From Cytophagales bacterium CG12_big_fil_rev_8_21_14_0_65_40_12 (GTDB lineage: Bacteria > Bacteroidota > Bacteroidia > Cytophagales > Cyclobacteriaceae), in contig PCUU01000003.1 of NCBI GenBank assembly GCA_002786855.1, positions 1 to 58,887 of the forward strand: DNA of 58,887 bases. The letters run 5' to 3'. Numbering within the stretch: the stretch's first letter is position 1; every line of letters starts with the position of its first letter. Position numbers and translations under genes: made by a program. Positions 10,133 to 19,523 of this stretch are shown piece by piece. The notes beneath the pieces are model-generated. The model saw only the letters and a program-made list of their open reading frames with translations, searched no databases and was not told where the DNA came from.

Positions 10133-10552
10133 ATGAAAAGACTAACAGATTCAAATTTCAGGAAACCAAGTTCGATATTGTACAGTACGCTGATTACCCT
10201 TTGCCTTACCTTATTTTCTTCCATCCACCTAATTGCTCAAACCAGTGAGGGTAAAAAAGAAACGACAATCTCAATATCGACAGAAAAACTAACCAGCTAT
10301 ACTGGAGATTATGAAATGAATCCAGGTTCATTTCTGAAAATCCTTCTAGTGAATGATACCTTAAAAGCACAAGGACCAGGCTCACCTGCCATGGAACTCA
10401 TTCCACTTACTGAAAATCGATTCTTTCTCAAAGTATTTGGAGTAGACATTGCTTTTGTAGGGGATTCAACGGGTAAAATCGAAAAACTGCTTATGATTCG
10501 CGATGATGGCCAAACCTTAGAAGCCAAAAAGGTGATCAAAAAAGACGATTAA
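10133..10552 (+). CDS. Secreted DUF3471-like small protein
   Basis: 139 residues. There is a long N-terminal segment with a hydrophobic stretch (LYSTLITLCLTLFSSIHLIAQ) and a likely signal-peptidase site after IAQ near residue 36, so the mature part is about 100 residues. It carries the beta-rich pattern YTGDYEMNPGSFLKI ... ELIPLTENRFFLK ... FVGDSTGKIEKLMIRDDGQ-like, ending in AKKVIKKDD. This pattern is seen in the DUF3471 modules often attached to serine-beta-lactamase-like proteins; here it stands as a separate protein. The role is unknown. It lies 61 nt before the DUF2256 gene and may share its transcript. Confidence 0.6.
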   Translation: MKRLTDSNFRKPSSILYSTLITLCLTLFSSIHLIAQTSEGKKETTISISTEKLTSYTGDYEMNPGSFLKILLVNDTLKAQGPGSPAMELIPLTENRFFLKVFGVDIAFVGDSTGKIEKLLMIRDDGQTLEAKKVIKKDD

Positions 10553-10613
10553 TTTTAAAGCCTTCACCTTCACTTCGTTCAACAAAATTCCATTTTGGTA
10601 GTTGTTCCTTTCA

Positions 10614-10754
10614 ATGAAGAAAGGACAATTACCGACCAAAGTTTGTGCTGTTTGCAATCGCCCATTTGAATGGCGCAAAAAGTGGGAGGCATGCTGGAAT
10701 GAGGTGCGCTATTGCAGCGAACGTTGCAGAAGAAATAAATCGCAAGTGATTTGA
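10614..10754 (+). CDS. DUF2256 small cysteine-rich protein
   Basis: 46 residues. Four cysteines in two pairs, CAVC near residues 11-14 and CSERC at residues 34-38 (preceded by RY), plus ACW at 27, together with [13 protein letters not shown], are typical of the DUF2256 family. A zinc-ribbon-like fold is likely. DUF2256 genes are repeatedly found next to photolyase/cryptochrome genes, as here. Its stop TGA overlaps the TTG start of the photolyase gene (TTGA at 10751-10754), which suggests coupled translation. Biochemical function is unknown; a role in iron-sulfur or cofactor handling for the partner photolyase is only a guess. Confidence 0.85.
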   Translation: MKKGQLPTKVCAVCNRPFEWRKKWEACWNEVRYCSERCRRNKSQVI

Positions 10755-12283
10755 AAACCCTTCGACTCTTACTTGGCGATCAGCTCAATGAAGCCCACTC
10801 TTGGTTTTCGCAGATAAACCCAGAGGTTACTTATGTGATGATGGAATTAGGTCAGGAATTGACTTATACCACCCATCATATTCAAAAAGTCGTTGGTTTT
10901 TTCCTTGCCATGCGGGATTTTTCTCAAAGGCTTCGTTCAAAAGGTCACAACTTCATTTATATTTCCCTAGACGATCATAATAATTCACAAGACCTTTGCC
11001 TGAATCTCAATCAGCTCATTGCAAAAGGCGGCTACCAAAATTTTGAATACCAATTGCCAGATGAACATAGGCTCGACCAACAGTTAATTCAGTTTTGCAA
11101 TTCACTCACTATTGCCTCCAAAGCTTACGACACACAACATTTTCTTTCGACAAGAGAAGAATTAAACCAACATTTTAAGGGAAAGAAAACCTTCATTATG
11201 GAATCCTTCTACAGGATGATGCGCAAGAGGCATAACGTTCTGATGGATCATGAAACTCCGGTTGGTGGACAATGGAACTATGATGCTGAAAATCGTAAAA
11301 AGCTACCGAAAAACGTTTATGTCCCAAATCCATTTTTATTCGATAATGACGCGAGCGAAATTTTAGCCTTGCTAAAAAATAGAAATGTTAAAACTATTGG
11401 AAGTATCAAGAACAACGCACTCTTATGGCCAATCAATAGAGAACAGGGTTTACAGTTATTCGAAGTATTCTTGAATACATTTTTACCCCATTTTGGCGAT
11501 TTCCAAGATGCCATGACTGAAGAACATTGGTCGCTTTTTCACTCAAGAATTTCGTTTGCTTTGAACATCAAACTCATCAGCCCAAAAGAAGTGATTGATA
11601 GGGTAGAAAATTTGTACAGAAGCAATTCTGATCAAGTGCCACTCTCTTCTGCCGAAGGCTTTATCCGCCAAATACTAGGCTGGAGAGAATTTATGAGAGG
11701 TATCTATTGGAAATTCATGCCTGAATACGCCAGTATGAACTTCTTCAATCACCAAAGAAAACTCCCCAGCTGGTTTTGGACAGGCAACACAAAAATGAAA
11801 TGCCTGAGCCATAGTATTGGCCAATCTTTAGACTATGCCTATGCCCATCACATTCAGCGGCTCATGATCACAGGCAATTTCACACTCCTGGCAGGCATCA
11901 ACCCAAATGAAGTCGATCAATGGTATTTGGGCATTTATATTGATGCTATTGAGTGGGTCGAAATCACAAACACCCGAGGTATGAGCCAATTTGCCGATGG
12001 TGGCATTGTTGCCACAAAACCCTACATCTCTTCGGCCAATTATATCAACAAAATGGGGCATTACTGTACTAAATGCCATTATAACCAAGCCCTTAAAACC
12101 GGGCCAAAAGCTTGCCCTTTCAACAGTCTTTATTGGAATTTTATAGACGCTAATCGTGAGCATTTAGCCAACAATCCCAGAATGAGCATGATGTACAAAG
12201 TCTGGGATAAAAATTCCGTTGAATCGAAAAACCAAATACTAGAACAAGCCGATTTGTACTTGAAGCAAATTGAGGAATTATGA
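10751..12283 (+). CDS. Iron-sulfur bacterial cryptochrome/photolyase (FeS-BCP, DPRP family)
   Basis: 510 residues, starting at a TTG ([19 protein letters not shown]) that overlaps the DUF2256 stop. The N-terminal DPRP-type antenna domain ([19 protein letters not shown]) and C-terminal FAD-binding helical domain ([20 protein letters not shown]-like, [31 protein letters not shown]) match the FeS-BCP/CryPro class, whose members repair (6-4) photoproducts or act as blue-light receptors. Four cysteines at residues 351, 439, 442 and 455 have the spacing of the [4Fe-4S] ligands known in Agrobacterium PhrB. ATG of the next gene overlaps its stop by 4 nt, so it forms an operon with DUF2256 and the DASH cryptochrome. 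Confidence 0.93.
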   Translation: MKTLRLLLGDQLNEAHSWFSQINPEVTYVMMELGQELTYTTHHIQKVVGFFLAMRDFSQRLRSKGHNFIYISLDDHNNSQDLCLNLNQLIAKGGYQNFEYQLPDEHRLDQQLIQFCNSLTIASKAYDTQHFLSTREELNQHFKGKKTFIMESFYRMMRKRHNVLMDHETPVGGQWNYDAENRKKLPKNVYVPNPFLFDNDASEILALLKNRNVKTIGSIKNNALLWPINREQGLQLFEVFLNTFLPHFGDFQDAMTEEHWSLFHSRISFALNIKLISPKEVIDRVENLYRSNSDQVPLSSAEGFIRQILGWREFMRGIYWKFMPEYASMNFFNHQRKLPSWFWTGNTKMKCLSHSIGQSLDYAYAHHIQRLMITGNFTLLAGINPNEVDQWYLGIYIDAIEWVEITNTRGMSQFADGGIVATKPYISSANYINKMGHYCTKCHYNQALKTGPKACPFNSLYWNFIDANREHLANNPRMSMMYKVWDKNSVESKNQILEQADLYLKQIEEL

Positions 12284-13548
12284 GAAGGGCTTTGTATTGG
12301 TTTAGAAATGATTTAAGAATCAACGACAACGAAGGTTTTGCCAAAGCTGTCAATGAAAATGATGAGGTTTTACCCATTTTCATACTCGATGATCAGTGGT
12401 TTTCTAAAGATCAATTCGGGATTGAAAAGATGGGGGCGATGAGGCTCAAATTCTTGCTCGAATCGCTGGCAGACCTCAAAGATCAACTTCAAAAAATAGG
12501 GTCGGATTTAAGAATACTCAAAGGCGATTCTGTTGGCGTCCTTATCAAAACCTACAGGGAATTTGACTGTGCATGCCTGTACGCCCAAAAGGCCTCGTCT
12601 TTCAATGAAACACAAGAAGAAATCAAGCTCAGCGAGCAATTGACCACTGATTTTATTTGGGGCGAAACGCTTTTTCACCTGGATGACCTTCCTATGGAAA
12701 TCGAGGAATTACCCGATGTTTTTACCCAATTCAGAAATCCAGTTGAGAAGAAATCAAAAGTAAGACCACTTATAGAGAGCCCTGAATCCGCTAAAACACC
12801 AGAAGGCTTTGGAAGTTCATTACCAACTTTAGAGGAACTAGGTTTAGAAACACCAAAAAAAGACCCTCGATCTCCTATGCCTTTTGAAGGTGGAGCAAAT
12901 GCCGCCCACGAAAGACTTCAATATTACTTATGGGATAAGGAGCTACTCACCAATTACAAAAACACCAGAAATGGATTATTAGGAAGTGATTTTTCAAGCC
13001 ACTTTTCCCCTTGGTTGGCCAATGGAAGCATATCTGCCAAGGAAATTTATTGGCAGATTGTGAAATATGAAAAGTATGTAGTGAAAAACAGCTCTACCTA
13101 TTGGCTGATATTTGAATTATTATGGCGTGACTATTTCCATTTTGTGGCACTGAAAAATGGCAAGAAAATATTTTTGAGAACAGGAATTACTGGCGAGGAT
13201 AAAATAGAATGGAAATCCGATAAGCATTTCGGTTTATGGGCCAATGGCAAAACCAAAGAGTCCTTTATTGACGCCAATATGCACGAGCTCAACGCCACTG
13301 GGTTTATGAGCAATCGAGGAAGGCAGATTGTGGCTTCTTACTTAATCCACCAAATGAACATTGATTGGAGAATGGGCGCTGCCTATTTCGAGAAAATGCT
13401 CATTGATTATGACCCTTGTAGCAATTACGGCAATTGGGCGTATATCGCTGGCGTTGGCACTGACCCACGTGGAGGCAGAGAATTCAATATTGCAAGGCAA
13501 AAAGAAACCTATGATCCAAAAGGTGAATATCAGGCCTATTGGAATTGA
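12280..13548 (+). CDS. cry: DASH-type cryptochrome/photolyase
   Basis: 422 residues. The N-terminal photolyase alpha/beta domain begins RALYWFRNDLRINDNEGF and contains PIFILDDQWF. The C-terminal FAD domain has WLIFELLWRDYFHFVA, the ATGFMSNRGRQIVASYL segment and DWRMGAAYFEKMLIDYDPCSNYGNW, followed by TDPRGGREFNIARQ, which is characteristic of the DASH subfamily. These proteins repair cyclobutane dimers, mainly in single-stranded DNA, and may also act as light sensors. Its ATG overlaps the stop of the iron-sulfur photolyase gene (ATGA), giving a three-gene repair operon. It converges with the minus-strand oxidase operon, with only 2 nt between stops. Confidence 0.95.
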   Translation: MRRALYWFRNDLRINDNEGFAKAVNENDEVLPIFILDDQWFSKDQFGIEKMGAMRLKFLLESLADLKDQLQKIGSDLRILKGDSVGVLIKTYREFDCACLYAQKASSFNETQEEIKLSEQLTTDFIWGETLFHLDDLPMEIEELPDVFTQFRNPVEKKSKVRPLIESPESAKTPEGFGSSLPTLEELGLETPKKDPRSPMPFEGGANAAHERLQYYLWDKELLTNYKNTRNGLLGSDFSSHFSPWLANGSISAKEIYWQIVKYEKYVVKNSSTYWLIFELLWRDYFHFVALKNGKKIFLRTGITGEDKIEWKSDKHFGLWANGKTKESFIDANMHELNATGFMSNRGRQIVASYLIHQMNIDWRMGAAYFEKMLIDYDPCSNYGNWAYIAGVGTDPRGGREFNIARQKETYDPKGEYQAYWN

Positions 13549-13550
13549 GT

Positions 13551-14249
13551 TCAATCACACACTATGGCGGTAGTGGCGGTATTTACTTTCGGGCTTAGGT
13601 AGGGAATTCCCAAATTCATCCCTCGCAAAATCAGTATTAAACCAACGAGTACGAGCATTTTCGGCATGAATCTGATCCACGCCAAGTTAAACCGCCCCTT
13701 AAAGGTAACGCCAAGAAACGCAGCACCGATCATCATCGGAAAAGTACCAAGCCCAAATAAAGCCATATAGGCAGCCCCTCCTGCGATGCTTCCCATGGAT
13801 AGCGCAGCAACCAAAGCCATATAAACGAGACCACATGGCAGCATACCATTGAGTATGCCAAGCGTAAGATTAGATTTTAAGTTGTTCGACTTAAGCAAGG
13901 AGCCAATCCTCATTTTAATGAAAAGAAAGGCCTTTTGGGCGGGTTTAAAATTTAAGGAAGAAGGCAATTTACCCTTCAATAAAAGTGCTCCTACAATGAC
14001 GGTGACACCTGCCAAAATAGACAGCCATTGTTGAATGCCCGCAAATGACAGTAATTCGCCAAAAACACCAACAAAGGCCCCTAAAACACTGTAGGTCAAT
14101 AGCCTGCCAGAATTATAGGCCAATCGATTGAAAGCCCAAATGCTACGTTTCTTTTCGTTTTGAGGAACAGCCCAAGCGATTGGTGCACACATGCCCAAGC
14201 AATGCAAGCTGCCCAAAAAACCAAACACTATAGCCGTAGAAAGCAGCAT
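13551..14249 (-). CDS. DsbD_2/SafE-type membrane protein of the cbb3 oxidase cluster
   Basis: 232 residues with about six hydrophobic helices. The start FGFLGSLHCLGMCAPI carries the CxxxC pair in the first helix seen in SafE/DsbD_2 (cytochrome-biogenesis-like) proteins, and a central LGILNGMLPCGLVYMAL has the matching Pro-Cys-Gly in a later helix. Proteins of this type sit next to ccoG/ccoH in Bacteroidota and are thought to handle copper or thiol redox for cbb3 maturation; that role is inferred from context. Its ATG is adjacent to, and shares a base with, the ccoH stop at 14249. It is the last gene of the operon. Confidence 0.8.
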   Translation of the reverse strand: MLLSTAIVFGFLGSLHCLGMCAPIAWAVPQNEKKRSIWAFNRLAYNSGRLLTYSVLGAFVGVFGELLSFAGIQQWLSILAGVTVIVGALLLKGKLPSSLNFKPAQKAFLFIKMRIGSLLKSNNLKSNLTLGILNGMLPCGLVYMALVAALSMGSIAGGAAYMALFGLGTFPMMIGAAFLGVTFKGRFNLAWIRFMPKMLVLVGLILILRGMNLGIPYLSPKVNTATTAIVCD

Positions 14250-14689
14250 TAAATCACAATATTGAATTCTTTGTAATATTCCCTACCCGAGGATTTCCAT
14301 TCAATTTTAATTTTCCAAGCGCCAGAAGTAAAATCCTTTAGATCAAAGCTTTGAATTCCATTTTCATCCAACTTAATTGGAAAAGACTGGTCTAAATTGG
14401 CATTTGAAGCTCGAACAAATGAAACTGTGCCTTCATTGATCCCATCAACCATGGCCACAGGAAAGGCCAATTTTGCGTTTACCTCGCTTCTATTCAAATC
14501 AAGAGTAGGTTGTTCGTTAAGCCCATTGGCATTTTTAATGCGTTGAATCTGCTCTTCGTAAGCCAATTCTTGTTCATAGTAATTATCTGCCACCAAGTAA
14601 AAATCTGTATTCACGCTGATGTACACCAAGGTGGAAATCATCCCTATAAAACAAATGAACGCTACAATGATTTTATTCCCCCAGTTCAT
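14249..14689 (-). CDS. ccoH: FixH/CcoH family cbb3 assembly protein
   Basis: 146 residues. An N-terminal membrane helix (IIVAFICFIGMISTLVYISV) is followed by the DFYLVADNYYEQELAYEEQIQRIKNA segment that marks FixH-type proteins in Bacteroidota, then a beta-rich extracytoplasmic domain with SGAWKIKIEWKSSGREYYKE near the end. CcoH/FixH is required for stable assembly of cbb3 oxidase. Its start overlaps the ccoG stop by 4 nt, and the stop abuts the SafE-type gene. Confidence 0.9.
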   Translation of the reverse strand: MNWGNKIIVAFICFIGMISTLVYISVNTDFYLVADNYYEQELAYEEQIQRIKNANGLNEQPTLDLNRSEVNAKLAFPVAMVDGINEGTVSFVRASNANLDQSFPIKLDENGIQSFDLKDFTSGAWKIKIEWKSSGREYYKEFNIVI

Positions 14690-16101
14690 AGTGAATCGAT
14701 TTTAATTGGCCCAAGAAAGTTAGACTTTACTTCATCAATGAGTACTTCTCCTTGATAAATCCCCAAAACTATCTCATTCTTATTTCCTTTCAACGCTGAT
14801 TCGGGGAAACGCACATAAAACACTGCATCGGATTTGCCTGATGGCGCTATGGTAATCGTATGCCCACCCACCACTTCGATTGAACCTTCGCTTTCCATCA
14901 ATTTAATATTGATGGTCATTTCTTCGGTAGTTTTATTGATCAACTGAATGTTGTACAAATTCTGAATTTTGTCGCCTTCTACCCTTTGGTAAAGCATGCC
15001 AGGCACCCTCAGAATTGTCGCTTGAATATCTGATCTAGTAGAAACGAAAACAGTCAGCAAAGTAATCAACACCACTAAAACTCCGGTATAGCCCGCAACG
15101 CGTGGAGTAAAAAGCTTTTTCTTACCTTCCGCAATGGCATTGTAAGAGCTGATTTTGATTAAACCTTTAGGCTTATCAATCTTGGTCATTACATCATCGC
15201 ATACATCAATGCAGGCAGTGCAATTGACGCATTCCAGCTGAGTACCATTTCTGATATCGATCCCCGTTGGGCAAACATGGACGCAGAGTTTACAATCAAT
15301 ACAGTCACCTTTATCTGCTTGCACTTGGTCCTTCTTCATTTTCCCCCGAGGTTCCCCTCTGATCCAGTCGTACATTACGGCCATAGAATCCTTGACCAAT
15401 AATACTCCCTGAAGCCTACCATAGGGACAAATGGCGATGCAGGCCTGTTCTCTGAGGTAAGCAAAAACTCCGTAGAAAATAAAGCTAAAGGCTACCAATC
15501 CTAAAAAACCTGCCATGTTTTCGGCAGGCGATTGGGTCGCGATTTCCTTCACTTTTTCTATGCCTATGAGGTAAGCCATGGCAGTATGCCCAATCAGAAT
15601 CGCTATTAATCCAAAAATGGAATGTTTCAGAAGTCGCTTTCCAATCTTTTCGGCATTCCAAGGTGATTTTTTAAGTTTCCTTTGTTGGTTGGCATCGCCT
15701 TCAATCAAATACTCAATCCTACGGAAAACCATTTCCATAAAGAGGGTTTGGGGGCATGCCCAGCCACACCAAACCCTTCCAAAAACCACCGTAAACAAAA
15801 TTATAAATACAAAAAAAGTGATCAGCCCAAGGGCGAAAATAAAGAAGTCTTGAGGCCAGAAAACGGTACCCAAAACCACAAACTTTCGTTCGAAAATATT
15901 GAGTAATAAGAAGGGTTGACCGCCAATTTTAATGAATGGCCCAGCGAACAAAATCGACAGCAAAATGACAGAAACCAGGGTGCGGGCGTTATAAAACTTA
16001 CCTTTCGGTTTCTTAGGGAAAACCCAAATGCGTTTTCCCTGTGCATCTACCGTGGCAATGGTGTCGCGGTATTCTTCGTCATATTCGTAAAGCTCTTTCA
16101 T
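14686..16101 (-). CDS. ccoG: Cytochrome c oxidase accessory protein CcoG (FixG/RdxA)
   Basis: 471 residues. The N-terminal half has several membrane helices around GRVWCGWACPQTLFMEMVFRRIEY and IAICPYGRLQG. Then comes a cytoplasmic ferredoxin region with two cysteine clusters, CIDCKLCVHVCPTGIDIRNG and CVNCTACIDVCDDVM, typical of two [4Fe-4S] sites. A last helix (VLVVLITLLTVFVS) leads to a C-terminal IG-like domain. CcoG is a cupric reductase needed for CuB insertion into cbb3 oxidase. It follows ccoP by 29 nt and overlaps ccoH. Confidence 0.96.
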   Translation of the reverse strand: MKELYEYDEEYRDTIATVDAQGKRIWVFPKKPKGKFYNARTLVSVILLSILFAGPFIKIGGQPFLLLNIFERKFVVLGTVFWPQDFFIFALGLITFFVFIILFTVVFGRVWCGWACPQTLFMEMVFRRIEYLIEGDANQQRKLKKSPWNAEKIGKRLLKHSIFGLIAILIGHTAMAYLIGIEKVKEIATQSPAENMAGFLGLVAFSFIFYGVFAYLREQACIAICPYGRLQGVLLVKDSMAVMYDWIRGEPRGKMKKDQVQADKGDCIDCKLCVHVCPTGIDIRNGTQLECVNCTACIDVCDDVMTKIDKPKGLIKISSYNAIAEGKKKLFTPRVAGYTGVLVVLITLLTVFVSTRSDIQATILRVPGMLYQRVEGDKIQNLYNIQLINKTTEEMTINIKLMESEGSIEVVGGHTITIAPSGKSDAVFYVRFPESALKGNKNEIVLGIYQGEVLIDEVKSNFLGPIKIDSL

Positions 16102-16130
16102 AGCAAATCTCCCCTTCTATACTCCACACA

Positions 16131-17024
16131 CTAATTATTCACTCCTTCTTTTTCTTCGACATAAAGTGCTCCGTCAGGAGGCAGTGCGCCTGCCGGGTTT
16201 GTTCCTCTTAAGCTTTTAACATAAGAAGCAACTTCGCGCAGTTTGTTGGGATTCAACTTAGATTCCCAAGGAATCATTGCCGTACCCTGAACACCGTTTT
16301 TAATGACCGTATAAATGTCGGTCATGCTGCCCCCATGCTTCCAATAATCATCGGTAAGGTTTGGCCCTGCAAGTCCACCCCCATCCGCTTTATGACAAAT
16401 GGCGCATTGCGATTCGAAGAATTTCTTTCCAGCCATTAAGGCTGCATTATCATCGTTGAAAGTGACATTGCTTTCATCAAAATCAACGATTACCGTAGCG
16501 GTCTGATTTACCTTTATTGCTGCTGCAGCAGCCATTTCCATCTCGTACTTTTCTTCTTGAAGTGGTGAAGTTTTGAAAACGTGAAATATCAATAAGTAGA
16601 TCACCGCATACACAATTGAGCCATAGAAAAGGGCTTTCCACCAAGGGGGAAGGTGATTATCGAGCTCCTTAATACCATCGTAATTATGGTCGAGCATGAT
16701 ATTTTCCTCTTCTTCTAAAGGTCTGAGGTCATTCCATTTGTCCCAAGTTTTAGCCCACCAGCTGGGTGCGGCTTCTATTTTGGCAAGTGCTTCTGGTGAC
16801 ATCTCCTTTTGCAAAACCGCTTTCAGGATCTGCATCAAGTAAATGGCCAGAATGAGCACCAAAAAGGCCACTACCAATACAAGACCAATGACGGTGTAGA
16901 AAACTACTTCCTGAGAAATACCCGAATCACTAGTTTGAGCAGCCAAAGGACTGGCAAAAAAAGTCAAGACTAAGATCAAGGCCTTGCCCCTTATTTTTTT
17001 CGAAAATGATTTGATCCATTCCAT
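16131..17024 (-). CDS. ccoP: cbb3 oxidase subunit III, mono-heme cytochrome c
   Basis: 297 residues. Two hydrophobic segments open the protein (ALILVLTFFASPLAA and VVFYTVIGLVLVVAFLVLILAIYLM), a third helix (ALFYGSIVYAVIYLLIFHVF) lies near residue 130, and the C-terminal periplasmic part has one cytochrome c motif, CAICH at residues 207-211, with GPNLTDDYWKHGG after it and an axial-Met candidate in TAMIPWESKLN. Only one CxxCH is present, while proteobacterial CcoP usually has two; mono-heme versions occur in Bacteroidota. It transfers electrons to CcoNO. It sits 4 nt after ccoQ. Confidence 0.92.
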   Translation of the reverse strand: MEWIKSFSKKIRGKALILVLTFFASPLAAQTSDSGISQEVVFYTVIGLVLVVAFLVLILAIYLMQILKAVLQKEMSPEALAKIEAAPSWWAKTWDKWNDLRPLEEEENIMLDHNYDGIKELDNHLPPWWKALFYGSIVYAVIYLLIFHVFKTSPLQEEKYEMEMAAAAAIKVNQTATVIVDFDESNVTFNDDNAALMAGKKFFESQCAICHKADGGGLAGPNLTDDYWKHGGSMTDIYTVIKNGVQGTAMIPWESKLNPNKLREVASYVKSLRGTNPAGALPPDGALYVEEKEGVNN

Positions 17025-17028
17025 GATG

Positions 17029-17226
17029 CTAAAAGTTTTCAGGTTGAAAATCAGATTTTGTTTTAAGGTTGTCGGACAGCGGCAAATCGGCCATTTCGCT
17101 GATGTATTCCTTTTTCATTCTGGCCACGTAAATCAAGAGGCCAACAAAAAAGACGAAGAAAATGGAGAGCGAAATGATGGGCCAAACCTCCACATTATGT
17201 ATTTGTTCGAAATAATATTTAAACAT
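17029..17226 (-). CDS. ccoQ: CcoQ-like small membrane subunit
   Basis: 65 residues with one hydrophobic helix (IISLSIFFVFFVGLLIYVA), followed by a charged tail. Position between ccoNO and ccoP, with gaps of only 3-4 nt on either side, plus the size and topology, identify it as the CcoQ-type subunit that stabilises cbb3 oxidase. Sequence identity alone would not prove this, so the call rests mostly on context. Confidence 0.8.
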   Translation of the reverse strand: MFKYYFEQIHNVEVWPIISLSIFFVFFVGLLIYVARMKKEYISEMADLPLSDNLKTKSDFQPENF

Positions 17227-17229
17227 GGC

Positions 17230-19353
17230 TTATTGGTTTTGGGCTGTAGGTTGAACTTTAATATCTGTGCCTAGTCGCTGCAAATAGGCGATAAGTGCCA
17301 CGATCTCTGCTCCTTCGGAAATTTCTACATCTCCTGCTTTGAGGTCATTTACAATCTCCTGTGCCTGAGCTTTCAAATCTTGATTAGCAATATCCTCGTA
17401 GCCTTCCGCATATGGTACTCCCACTGTTCTTAAAGCCTTAATTTTTCCGGCTGTAAGTTTTGTGTCAATCCCCTGAGTAAACAACCATGGATATGGAGGC
17501 ATAATGGAGCCTGGCGAAGTGGAGTTAGGATCTAACATGTGGTTGAAATGCCAAACATTATTGTATTTCGCTCCAACTCTGTGTAAATCTGGCCCCGTAC
17601 GTTTCGAACCCCATAGGAACGGGTGATCATATACAAATTCTCCCGCTTTAGAGTATTCGCCATAGCGTTCGGTCTCCGATCTGAATGGGCGAACCATTTG
17701 CGAGTGGCAGTTATTACAACCTTCTCTGATATAGATATCCCTTCCATGCAGTTCCAGTGGTGTATAAGGTTTTACGCTAGCTATGGTTGGAATATTAGAT
17801 TTGATCAAGAAGGTAGGCACCATTTCGATGACCCCGCCAATTAATATGGCAACCAACACCAAACTGGTGAAAATGACTGGTTTTCTTTCTAAAACACTGT
17901 GCCAGTGGCCACCCATGATTTTTCTTTTCTCCAATGCAGGGGCTTCGGCCGCCTCACTAGGAATAAAGCTTCCTTGCTTGGCTGTTTTGATCAAGTTGTA
18001 ACTCATCATCACCGCTCCTGAGAAGTAAAGCAAACCACCTACAGCACGCATTGCGTACATTGGTACGATTTGGGTAACAGTTTCTAAAAAATTAGGGTAT
18101 TCTAAAAAGCCATCTGCATTGAAATTTTTCCACATTAAGCTTTGCACCACACCAGCAGTGTACATTGGCAATGCATAAACGATGATCCCTAGCGTACCAA
18201 TCCAGAAATGCACATTGGCCAATTTGGTAGAGTATAATTTAGTGCCCCACATTCTTGGGATGATCCAATAGAGCATACCAAAGATCAAGAAGCCATTCCA
18301 ACCTAATCCGCCAACGTGAACGTGAGCTATGATCCAGTCGGTATAGTGCGCAATGGCATTGACGCTCTTAATAGAAAGCAATGGACCTTCCAAAGTAGAC
18401 ATACCATAAGCGGTTACGGCCACTACCATAAATTTCAGAATAGGATCTTCTCTTACTCTATCCCAAGCTCCGCGAAGTGTCAATAGTCCATTGAGCATAC
18501 CTCCCCAAGATGGCGCTATCAACATGATAGAAAATACTGTTCCTAAAGATTGTGCCCAGTTAGGTAGCGAGGTGTAAAGCAAGTGGTGAGGCCCTGCCCA
18601 GATGTAAATAAAGATCAATGACCAAAAGTGAATGATCGAAAGTTTATAAGAATAAACTGGTCGATTGGCTGCTTTGGGAAGGAAATAATACATGATTCCC
18701 AAGAATGGGGTGGTTAAGAAAAAAGCTACTGCATTGTGGCCATACCACCACTGCACTAAAGCATCTTGAACCCCTGCATACCAAGAATAGCTTTTGAACA
18801 TGGTCACTGGGATTTCAAAAGAATTCACCAAGTGAAGCACTGCCACCGTAACAAAAGTGGCGATGTAGAACCAAATGGCCACGTACATATGCCGCTCTCT
18901 TCTTTTGATGATTGTACCGATCATGTTGATACCAAAAACCACCCAAATGATTGTGATTGCAATATCAATCGGCCACTCAAGTTCGGCATATTCCTTTGAG
19001 GTGGTCAGTCCCAAAGGAAGTGTAATGGCCGCGGCCAGAATGATAAGCTGCCAGCCCCAAAAATGTAAGTAGCTCAAAAAATCGCTGAACATTCTTGTTT
19101 TGAGCAAACGCTGCATGGAGTAATACACTCCTGCAAACATGGCATTGCCCACAAAAGCAAAAATAATTGCATTGGTGTGCAGTGGCCGAATTCTACCGAA
19201 GGTGGTGTATTGCAAACCAAAGTTTGCCTCAGGCAGAAAGAGTTGGGTAGCGATTAATATCCCAACTAACATTCCCACGAGTCCGAAGATCACGGTGGCA
19301 ATGATGAAATATTTGACAATCTTATTGTCGTACTTGAATTGCTGAAGTTCCAT
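17230..19353 (-). CDS. ccoN: cbb3 oxidase fused subunits I and II (CcoN-CcoO)
   Basis: 707 residues. Residues ~1-480 form a 12-helix CcoN with histidine ligands visible in RPLHTNAIIFAFVGNAMF, WWYGHNAVAFFLTTPFL, AGPHHLLYTSLPNW and HVHVGGLGWNGF. After a linker and one more helix (PVIFTSLVLVAILIGGVIEMVPT) comes the CcoO part with a mono-heme motif CNNCH at residues 546-550 and QMVRPFRSETERYGEYSKAGE, FLWGSKRTGPDLHRVG. The fusion is a known Bacteroidota arrangement. As a terminal oxidase it reduces O2 with high affinity and pumps protons. It is the first recognised gene of the operon. Confidence 0.97.
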   Translation of the reverse strand: MELQQFKYDNKIVKYFIIATVIFGLVGMLVGILIATQLFLPEANFGLQYTTFGRIRPLHTNAIIFAFVGNAMFAGVYYSMQRLLKTRMFSDFLSYLHFWGWQLIILAAAITLPLGLTTSKEYAELEWPIDIAITIIWVVFGINMIGTIIKRRERHMYVAIWFYIATFVTVAVLHLVNSFEIPVTMFKSYSWYAGVQDALVQWWYGHNAVAFFLTTPFLGIMYYFLPKAANRPVYSYKLSIIHFWSLIFIYIWAGPHHLLYTSLPNWAQSLGTVFSIMLIAPSWGGMLNGLLTLRGAWDRVREDPILKFMVVAVTAYGMSTLEGPLLSIKSVNAIAHYTDWIIAHVHVGGLGWNGFLIFGMLYWIIPRMWGTKLYSTKLANVHFWIGTLGIIVYALPMYTAGVVQSLMWKNFNADGFLEYPNFLETVTQIVPMYAMRAVGGLLYFSGAVMMSYNLIKTAKQGSFIPSEAAEAPALEKRKIMGGHWHSVLERKPVIFTSLVLVAILIGGVIEMVPTFLIKSNIPTIASVKPYTPLELHGRDIYIREGCNNCHSQMVRPFRSETERYGEYSKAGEFVYDHPFLWGSKRTGPDLHRVGAKYNNVWHFNHMLDPNSTSPGSIMPPYPWLFTQGIDTKLTAGKIKALRTVGVPYAEGYEDIANQDLKAQAQEIVNDLKAGDVEISEGAEIVALIAYLQRLGTDIKVQPTAQNQ

Positions 19354-19523
19354 AGTTATAAGGCATAGTGATTCCTAAACCTTTGCAAGGTACTGGCAGC
19401 TCATTTTTTACGACCTGATACGAGTTAGATAAAAAGATGATATAAATCAGGTTTTGAATTGGGAATTGGGGGTATTGGTCATTGGTGAATTGGTCATTAG
19501 ACACTGGGGGTTGGTGAGAATTA

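Noticed and set aside
19322..19504. Minus-strand 60-aa frame at the ccoN start
   Set aside because: It overlaps the ccoN N terminus in another frame and shows no protein-like features; not CcoS.
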